Shown piece after piece: positions 1 through 3,988 of a stretch of DNA of 7,596 bases. Source of the stretch: an uncultured Lachnospiraceae bacterium (GTDB lineage: Bacteria > Bacillota > Clostridia > Lachnospirales > Lachnospiraceae); NCBI GenBank assembly GCA_902766655.1, contig CACXEL010000075.1, positions 1 to 7,596 of the forward strand, in the 5' to 3' direction. Under the pieces are notes generated by a model, which saw only the letters and a list, made by a program, of their open reading frames with translations, was not told the DNA's origin and did not search any database. Each line of letters starts with the position of its first letter. The stretch's first letter is position 1. The translations under genes were made by a program, and so were the position numbers.

Positions 1-90
1 CAGGGGCCGGACCACCCGATCCTCTGGACCGCGGCGGAGAGCTCGTACCTCAAATTTTACATTTTCCAGGTCGTGAAGGACAGACGGTAA
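1..90 (+). CDS. C-terminal end of an RlmI-like class I SAM-dependent rRNA methyltransferase (partial)
   Basis: This is the last 29 codons of a gene that begins outside the window; frame 1 is open from the first base and ends at TAA (88-90). The tail contains QGPDHPI followed by SSYLKFYIFQV. It lines up with the C-terminus of E. coli RlmI (23S rRNA m5C1962 methyltransferase), which I recall as QAADHPV...GLYLKGFACRV; the D-H-P and Y-L-K anchors are shared. Members of this family have an N-terminal PUA domain and a C-terminal Rossmann methyltransferase domain; only the last strands are visible here. No terminator follows, so the next gene at 183 could be co-transcribed. The identification rests on a short stretch, so the family is likely but the exact rRNA target is inferred. 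Confidence 0.7.
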   Translation, partial: QGPDHPILWTAAESSYLKFYIFQVVKDRR

Positions 91-115
91 GGCGGGAGTG
101 CCGGCGCGGAAGGCG

Positions 116-167
116 ATGGCCCGGGCAGGACATCGCGGTAAAGGGAACCGGCATATGGCCGGGCCAT
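116..167 (+). promoter_or_regulatory. Nested inverted repeats in the leader before the UDP-sugar pyrophosphorylase gene
   Basis: ATGGCCCGG (116-124) is perfectly complementary to CCGGGCCAT (159-167), giving a 9-bp GC-rich stem with a 34-nt loop that ends just before the ribosome binding site (AAGGGAG, 169-175). The right arm also belongs to a short palindrome, ATGGCC-G-GGCCAT (155-167), so two pairings are mutually exclusive. There is no T-run, so it is not an intrinsic terminator. It could be an RNA leader structure or an operator-like palindrome; the function is unknown. Confidence 0.4.
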
Positions 168-182
168 GAAGGGAGAATAATA

Positions 183-1412
183 ATGGACAGGCAGGCAATG
201 GCAATCAGGAAGCTACAGGAAGCCCATCAGGAGCATGTGCTCCGTTTCTGGGATGAACTGACGGGGGACGAGCGGGAGGCACTCGCCAGCCAGGTCATGG
301 GCATAGATTTCTCCGTCCTTGAAGCCGCACAGGAAGGGCCGGCCGCATCAGATTCCGGCACCGTTCGCCCGCTGCCGGCCCTGGAGCTCGGGGAAGTGGA
401 GCGGGAGAAGGACCGCTTTGAAGCAGCCGGGCTCAAGGCCCTGCAGGAAGGCAGGGTATGTGCTGTCCTGCTTGCGGGAGGCATGGGAACACGCCTCGGC
501 TCCTCCGCGCCCAAGGGCATGTTCGACCTTGGGAAGACCAGACATGTCTTCATTTTCCAGAGGGCCTTCGAGGTGCTCCTTGCGGTCTGCGGGAGGATCG
601 GCAGGCCGATCCGCTTCTTTATCATGACGAGCGAGCTGAACGACAAGGCCACCAGGGCCTTTATTGAGGAGCAGAACTATTTCGGATACGATCCCGCCTA
701 TGTGACCTTCTTCACCCAGGACATGGCGCCGGCCGTGGACTTTGCCGGGCATGTCCTCATGGAATCGAAAGGCCGGATCGCCACGGCTCCCAACGGGAAC
801 GGCGGATGGCTGACCTCCATGGCCAGGGCGGGCCTTCTGGAAGTCATGCATCGGGAGGGAATCGAGTGGATCAACGTCTTCGGTGTGGACAATGTCCTCG
901 CGCGGATCTGTGACCCGGTCTTCGTCGGCGCGACCCTCCTCTCCGGGTGCGCCACGTCGGTCAAGGTGGTCAGGAAGGCCTTCCCGGAGGAGAAGATGGG
1001 CGTCATGTGCCTGAAGGACGGCAGACCGGCCGTCATCGAGTACACAGAGCTGACCGATGAACTGAGAAATGAAAAGAACGACAAGGGCGAGCCGGCCTAC
1101 AACTTCGGCGTCACCGTCAACTACCTCTTCCACCTGGGCGAGGCGGAGAAGGTCATGAACGGGAACTTTGCCCTCCACCTGGCCAGAAAGAAGATCCCCT
1201 GCATCGATGCGGCCGGGTGCCCTGTCACCCCTGACGAGCCGAACGGCATCAAGTTCGAGCTCTTCATTTTCGACCTTCTGAGTCAGATGCCCGGTTGCCT
1301 GCCCGTCGAGGTGGTGCGGGAGCAGGAGTTCGCCCCGGTCAAGAACCGGACCGGCGTCGATTCCGTGGAGAGCGCCAGGCGTCTCCTTGAATTGAACGGC
1401 ATTTCCCTTTGA
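183..1412 (+). CDS. UAP1-like UTP--hexose-1-phosphate (or GlcNAc-1-P) uridylyltransferase, UDPGP family
   Basis: This 409-aa cytoplasmic enzyme should transfer UMP from UTP to a sugar-1-phosphate, giving a UDP-sugar and pyrophosphate. It is the eukaryotic-type UDPGP/UAP1 fold, not the bacterial GalU or GlmU type. Visible motifs are the nucleotide-binding loop LLAGGMGTRLG (96-106) with PKG (110-112), APNGNGG (202-208) for uridine binding, GVDN (234-237) with the metal-site aspartate, KVVRK (261-265), NGIKFE (354-359) and FAPVKN (383-388). All have direct counterparts in human UAP1. The segment that reads GNI.NH in UAP1 is FGVTVNY here (308-314), so the sugar could be Glc, Gal, GlcNAc or GalNAc. 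The start is supported by GGGAG at 171-175, 7 nt upstream; Met6 is a less likely alternative. No promoter is evident in the 92-nt upstream gap, so read-through from the methyltransferase gene is plausible. The fold is certain; the substrate is not. Confidence 0.88.
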   Translation: MDRQAMAIRKLQEAHQEHVLRFWDELTGDEREALASQVMGIDFSVLEAAQEGPAASDSGTVRPLPALELGEVEREKDRFEAAGLKALQEGRVCAVLLAGGMGTRLGSSAPKGMFDLGKTRHVFIFQRAFEVLLAVCGRIGRPIRFFIMTSELNDKATRAFIEEQNYFGYDPAYVTFFTQDMAPAVDFAGHVLMESKGRIATAPNGNGGWLTSMARAGLLEVMHREGIEWINVFGVDNVLARICDPVFVGATLLSGCATSVKVVRKAFPEEKMGVMCLKDGRPAVIEYTELTDELRNEKNDKGEPAYNFGVTVNYLFHLGEAEKVMNGNFALHLARKKIPCIDAAGCPVTPDEPNGIKFELFIFDLLSQMPGCLPVEVVREQEFAPVKNRTGVDSVESARRLLELNGISL

Positions 1413-1444
1413 ACGGGCATTATGAGTTTACAGTTATGAATTCC

Positions 1445-1458
1445 GGGGCTCCGGCCCC
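1445..1458 (+). other. GC hairpin with a UNCG-type tetraloop between genes
   Basis: GGGGC (1445-1449) pairs with GCCCC (1454-1458) around a TCCG loop closed by C-G, which in RNA is a UNCG tetraloop, one of the most stable loop types. It lies 33 nt after the pyrophosphorylase stop and 24 nt before the NYN gene. No T-run follows, so it is unlikely to terminate by itself. It may act as an mRNA processing or stability element between two co-transcribed genes; that role is inferred. Confidence 0.45.
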
Positions 1459-1482
1459 TGTTCTGAACTATGAGGATTATAT

Positions 1483-2412
1483 ATGGAAGATAAAAAAGTC
1501 GCGCTGCTCATCGACTCGGACAATGTGTCCGCCAAGTACCTGAACGGTATTTTCGATGAGCTGGCGCAATACGGAACCATCACGTATCGCCGGATCTACG
1601 GCGATTTCACCAGCCACAACAATGCCAAGTGGAGCGAGAAGCTCCTCGAGAGGTCCATCATACCCATTCAGCAGTTCTCCAACACGACCGGCAAGAATGC
1701 CACGGACTCGGCGCTGATCATAGACGCCATGGACCTGCTCTATACCTCCAACGTGGACGGCTTCTGCATCGTCTCCTCGGACAGCGACTTTACACGACTG
1801 GCCAGCCGCCTGCGCGAATCCGGTAAGATGGTCATCGGAATGGGCGAGAAGAAAACGCCGGATTCCTTCCGGGCAGCCTGCACGGTCTTCACGGAGCTCG
1901 AGAACCTGCTGGAGAATGAGAATGCGGTCACCAAGGGCGGTACCGACCGCGAGACGATCCAGGCCGACATCATCAACATCATCACCCAGAATGACAACAA
2001 GGGCAAGACCACCGGCTCCGGCGAGATTGGGTCCAAGCTCCAGAACAAGTATCCGGACTTCGACATCCGGACCTTTGGCTACAGCCAGCTTTCCAAGTTC
2101 CTGGAGGATATGCCCGGCATCGAGGTGATCAAGGAGCACCATGCCATCACGGTGGCCATCAAGGATGAGGCCACGGAGGCTGACATGGTCGGAAGGTCCA
2201 TCGTGGAGATGGTCCGCAGGCGCAGCGGCAAGCCCATCGCGCTGGCGACCCTGGGTCAGGAGATCCGCAAGACCAACCCCAATTTCAACGTCCGTCTCTA
2301 CGGCTACAGCACCCTCTACAAGTTCATCGAGAGCATTCCCGAGCTGTCCATCAAGGGCAGCGGGGCGGACCGCAAGGTGGTCTACAACGGGAGTGCCCGG
2401 GGAAATTATTGA
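1483..2412 (+). CDS. NYN (PIN-like) ribonuclease-domain protein with two tandem LOTUS/OST-HTH domains
   Basis: This 309-aa soluble protein starts with a NYN domain (about residues 5-145), the LabA-like branch of PIN/FLAP nuclease folds. The acidic metal-site residues are present: IDSDN (10-14), D75 in ATDSALIID (73-81), and D100/D102 in SSDSDF (98-103). Two LOTUS/OST-HTH domains follow at about 154-228 and 234-303. Their shared core is easy to see: FGYSQLSKFLEDMPGIEV (198-215) against YGYSTLYKFIESIPELSI (273-290). LOTUS domains bind RNA (G-rich or G-quadruplex RNA in studied cases), so the likely role is recognition and possibly cleavage of structured RNA; the substrate is unknown. The start is set by GAGG at 1472-1475, 7 nt before ATG. 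It lies 70 nt after the pyrophosphorylase gene on the same strand with no convincing promoter between, so an operon is possible. It ends at the bidirectional terminator shared with xpt. Confidence 0.9.
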   Translation: MEDKKVALLIDSDNVSAKYLNGIFDELAQYGTITYRRIYGDFTSHNNAKWSEKLLERSIIPIQQFSNTTGKNATDSALIIDAMDLLYTSNVDGFCIVSSDSDFTRLASRLRESGKMVIGMGEKKTPDSFRAACTVFTELENLLENENAVTKGGTDRETIQADIINIITQNDNKGKTTGSGEIGSKLQNKYPDFDIRTFGYSQLSKFLEDMPGIEVIKEHHAITVAIKDEATEADMVGRSIVEMVRRRSGKPIALATLGQEIRKTNPNFNVRLYGYSTLYKFIESIPELSIKGSGADRKVVYNGSARGNY

Positions 2413-2436
2413 TAAGATAATGAAAGAAGAGCCCGG

Positions 2437-2452
2437 GCAAGGGCGGCCTTGC
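2437..2452 (+). other. Small hairpin in the 3' UTR of the NYN gene
   Basis: GCAAGG (2437-2442) pairs perfectly with CCTTGC (2447-2452) around a GCGG loop. It lies 25 nt after the stop codon and about 60 nt ahead of the terminator. No T-run follows. It may only be 3'-UTR structure; function unknown. Confidence 0.3.
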
Positions 2453-2512
2453 TGCGGAGTTCCCGGCGGGGAGGGATTCTGATCCGGTGATCCGCCGTGC
2501 GGGGTTAAACAC

Positions 2513-2549
2513 AAAAATCGCTGCAGATGCGTCTGCAGCGATTTTTTTT
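2513..2549 (+). terminator. Bidirectional rho-independent terminator between convergent genes
   Basis: AAAAATCGCTGCAGA (2513-2527) and TCTGCAGCGATTTTT (2532-2546) form a perfect 15-bp stem with a TGCG loop. On the plus strand the hairpin runs into eight T (2542-2549) and ends the NYN transcript. On the minus strand the complement of the A-run (2517-2513) gives five T and ends xpt, whose stop codon lies 37 nt before the hairpin in that direction. The symmetry and position between convergent genes make this one of the safest non-coding calls in the window. Confidence 0.95.
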
Positions 2550-2585
2550 CCGGTACATATGCTTGTCCGGGCAGGCCGTTGTCCG

Positions 2586-3164
2586 TCAGTCCTGCTCTCT
2601 GAAGGTGATCTCCGTATCCGTCATGGACTCGATGATGGCGAGGGACTTGACGTCGATGCCTCGGGCTCTGAGCTCCCGGCCGCCGTCCTGGAAGCCCTTC
2701 TCGATTACGATGCCTACCCCCTCGAGGGTAGCGCCGGACTTCTCGATGATGTCGATGAGGCCGTTCACGGCGCAGCCGTTGGCCAGGAAGTCGTCAACGA
2801 CGAGGACGTGGTCCTCCGGACCCAGGAAGCGCTTGGCGAGAATGACGTCGTAAGTCTTTCTGTGGGTGTAGGACTGGACCTTGGTGGTGTACTGGTCGCC
2901 GTCCAGATTGATGGACTGGGCCTTTTTTGCGAAGACCACAGGGGCATTGAAATACTGGGCGGTGATGCAGGCGATGCCGATACCAGAGGCCTCGATGGTA
3001 AGGATCTTGTTTACGGGCTTGTCTGAGAAGAGACGCTTGAACTCTTTGCCGATCTCGTTGATGAAGGGAATGTCCATCTGGTGGTTGATGAAGCTGTCGA
3101 CTTTGAGGATCTGGCCGGGCCGGACCTGGCCATCCTTCAGGATTCTCTCTTCGAGTGCTTTCAT
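2586..3164 (-). CDS. xpt: Xanthine phosphoribosyltransferase
   Basis: The 192-aa enzyme makes XMP from xanthine and PRPP in purine salvage, in the cytoplasm, normally as a dimer. The N-terminus ([12 protein letters not shown], then [13 protein letters not shown] at 19-31) is typical of Firmicutes Xpt. The type I PRTase PRPP-binding loop is [14 protein letters not shown] (119-132), with the two acidic residues D124 and D125. The purine-binding hood and C-terminal part ([12 protein letters not shown], 151-162) also fit, and the length matches B. subtilis Xpt (about 194 aa). Reading from the minus strand, the ribosome binding site AAGGAGG lies at 3183-3177, about 12 nt before ATG (3164-3162), a rather long spacing. 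No xanthine permease gene (pbuX), the usual partner, lies downstream; the gene is monocistronic here and ends at the shared terminator. Its promoter is at 3247-3275, and no purine riboswitch is visible in its short leader. Confidence 0.96.
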   Translation of the reverse strand: MKALEERILKDGQVRPGQILKVDSFINHQMDIPFINEIGKEFKRLFSDKPVNKILTIEASGIGIACITAQYFNAPVVFAKKAQSINLDGDQYTTKVQSYTHRKTYDVILAKRFLGPEDHVLVVDDFLANGCAVNGLIDIIEKSGATLEGVGIVIEKGFQDGGRELRARGIDVKSLAIIESMTDTEITFREQD

Positions 3165-3221
3165 ATTAAGGCGGTTCCTCCTTGGCTCCTATGAATGAAA
3201 TACCGCGAAATGTGTTGATTT

Positions 3222-3239
3222 CCCGGTTCATCTGCCGGG
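3222..3239 (-). other. Hairpin at the predicted 5' end of the xpt mRNA
   Basis: On the minus strand CCCGG (3239-3235) pairs with CCGGG (3226-3222) across an 8-nt loop. It would sit in the first nucleotides of the transcript predicted from the 3247-3275 promoter (start near 3240). Further along, GCGGT (3205-3201) can pair with ACCGC (3175-3171), which would enclose the AAGGAGG ribosome binding site. 5'-end hairpins often protect mRNA in Firmicutes; a regulatory role is inference only. Confidence 0.35.
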
Positions 3240-3246
3240 TGATCCC

Positions 3247-3275
3247 ATTCTACAACGAAAAATCCGGCTTGACAA
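3247..3275 (-). promoter_or_regulatory. Sigma-A-type promoter for xpt
   Basis: On the minus strand TTGTCA (3275-3270) is followed after exactly 17 nt by TAGAAT (3252-3247). Each box matches the consensus at five of six positions. Transcription would begin near 3240, giving a leader of about 75 nt before the xpt start. That is too short to hold a complete purine aptamer plus expression platform. Confidence 0.75.
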
Positions 3276-3416
3276 TAAAAACAGCCAAAAAGCAGAGGGA
3301 TTTTTTGTGCTTGTTTGCTGAAGAAACCGGCCAAACTGTGTCCAAAGAAGTCAATAATACGGTCCTGTTGAGACGACAGCTCATTTTTGATGGTGATTAT
3401 AAGAGATAAATCAGCA

Positions 3417-3436
3417 ATTGTGCGGGCATATTGTGC
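3417..3436. repeat. Short direct repeat upstream of the HPr-like gene's promoter
   Basis: ATTGTGC occurs at 3417-3423 and 3430-3436, a 13-bp period. The pair is also flanked by CAGCA (3412-... read 3412 to 3416) and TGCTG (3434-3438), an inverted pair. It lies 28 nt upstream of the -35 box at 3464. This could be a regulator binding site, but such short repeats also occur by chance in AT-rich spacers. Confidence 0.3.
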
Positions 3437-3463
3437 TGAAAACGGAGAAAAAATTATGCAATG

Positions 3464-3492
3464 TTGACAATGCGAATCGGAAGATGTAATAT
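3464..3492 (+). promoter_or_regulatory. Strong sigma-A-type promoter for the HPr-like gene
   Basis: A perfect -35 TTGACA (3464-3469) is followed after 17 nt by TAATAT (3487-3492), a good -10 box. Transcription would start near 3499, leaving a leader of about 65 nt. This is the best promoter in the window and implies substantial expression. Confidence 0.85.
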
Positions 3493-3497
3493 GCGCT

Positions 3498-3535
3498 CAG
3501 CAGCGGAAGGAAAGGTTAATGCAGGATTTCTGCTG
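3498..3535 (+). other. Possible alternative hairpins in the leader of the HPr-like gene
   Basis: CAGCAG (3498-3503) can pair with CTGCTG (3530-3535). A smaller hairpin, GCAG (3521-3524) with CTGC (3530-3533), uses the same right arm, so the two exclude each other. The ribosome binding site (3551-3556) lies outside both. This may be simple leader structure. Confidence 0.3.
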
Positions 3536-3564
3536 CTCAGTCGGAAAAGAAAGGAGTGATTCAA

Positions 3565-3801
3565 ATGACTGACTACACAATCAGACTTTCCACGGGAGAC
3601 GTCAGGGATTTTGCCTGCCTGACGCAAAAGACCCCCTGCGATGTCGATCTTCTGGACAACCGCTATGTGGTGAATGCGAAGTCGATCATGGGCGTTTTCT
3701 CTCTGGACCTCTCCGGGTCTCTGACACTGAGGATCTATGGCATGGATACGGAATACATCTCGGCTGTCAGAAGGTATATGGTAGAAGAAAGCGCAGCCTG
3801 A
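3565..3801 (+). CDS. HPr-like protein without the phosphorylatable histidine (Crh-like in logic)
   Basis: This 78-aa protein has the fold signature of the PTS phosphocarrier HPr. The core LLDNRYVVNAKSIMGVFSL (29-47) matches the HPr segment around Ser46, and S40 is the counterpart of the HprK-phosphorylated serine. The His15 region (SGIHARPA in HPr) is replaced by LSTGDVRDFA (8-17), and the whole protein contains no histidine. It therefore cannot accept phosphate from enzyme I at a histidine, but could still be phosphorylated at Ser40 and bind CcpA, as B. subtilis Crh does; that is inference. ATG at 3565 is preferred because AAGGAG (3551-3556) lies 8 nt upstream; the in-frame GTG at 3556 overlaps that site. 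The gene is monocistronic, between its own strong promoter and terminator. Similar His-less HPr homologues are common in clostridia and are usually annotated simply as HPr family. Confidence 0.85.
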   Translation: MTDYTIRLSTGDVRDFACLTQKTPCDVDLLDNRYVVNAKSIMGVFSLDLSGSLTLRIYGMDTEYISAVRRYMVEESAA

Positions 3802-3831
3802 TAGGCTGGCGGTAATTGAAGATTGTGATCG

Positions 3832-3857
3832 GGCCCTGCTCAGGCAGGGCCTTTTTT
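3832..3857 (+). terminator. Rho-independent terminator of the HPr-like gene
   Basis: GGCCCTGC (3832-3839) and GCAGGGCC (3844-3851) form a perfect 8-bp GC-rich stem with a TCAG loop, followed by six T (3852-3857). A second small hairpin, CAGCC/GGCTG (3794-3798/3804-3808), spans the stop codon just upstream. Confidence 0.95.
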
Positions 3858-3988
3858 GTTTCGGCGACCGCCTTCACTGAGTGACCGCAGGGAGTCAGAC
3901 GCATTCGGAGAAGTCCAGCAGGATAAAGGGCAGAACATACCGTGCCTGATTGCTGTAATGCCCGTGCTTTTCGCATGACTTTTTCTTC

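Larger units (their letters stand above)
3165..3564. other. Non-coding divergent spacer between xpt and the HPr-like gene
   Basis: This roughly 400-nt stretch is clearly more AT-rich than the genes on either side. It holds the xpt promoter and short leader on the left, the HPr-like gene's promoter and leader on the right, and about 190 nt between the two promoters in which I see only short repeats (see 3417-3436). It also includes CAGCCAAAAAGC and a GATTTTTTGTGC stretch around 3281-3310 without a good hairpin. I found no riboswitch consensus, tRNA or credible short gene. An untested small RNA cannot be excluded. Confidence 0.6.

Noticed and set aside
166..180. Four-codon upstream frame (ATG AAG GGA GAA TAA) overlapping the ribosome binding site of the pyrophosphorylase gene
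   Set aside because: It has no ribosome binding site of its own and its bases are explained by the purine-rich site for the ATG at 183.
348..1178. 276-aa minus-strand frame opposite the pyrophosphorylase gene
   Set aside because: Shadow of a gene with clear UDPGP motifs; no start signals or domain.
2420..2482. 20-codon open frame after the NYN gene (MKEEPGQG...)
   Set aside because: No ribosome binding site, low-complexity content, and it lies within a hairpin-bearing 3' UTR.
1477..2514. 345-aa open frame on the minus strand opposite the NYN gene
   Set aside because: It mirrors the NYN gene, whose domains are unmistakable. Long antisense frames are expected in GC-rich genes. It has no ribosome binding site or recognisable domain.
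2487..3026. 179-aa plus-strand frame opposite xpt
   Set aside because: It would begin before the terminator and run through it and antisense to xpt; no ribosome binding site or recognisable family.
3182..3409. 75-aa plus-strand frame in the xpt/HPr-like spacer
   Set aside because: It starts inside the xpt ribosome binding site, runs over the xpt promoter, has no ribosome binding site of its own, and shows AT-rich spacer composition rather than the GC-rich codon use of the real genes.
3165..3420. Guanine/adenine riboswitch in front of xpt
   Set aside because: I looked for the conserved aptamer core on the minus strand and did not find it; the predicted leader is also too short.
3802..3988. 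Possible small gene or promoter between the HPr-like terminator and the helicase
   Set aside because: Apart from the terminator I see only a short TCACT/AGTGA inverted repeat and no -35/-10 pair or start with a ribosome binding site.
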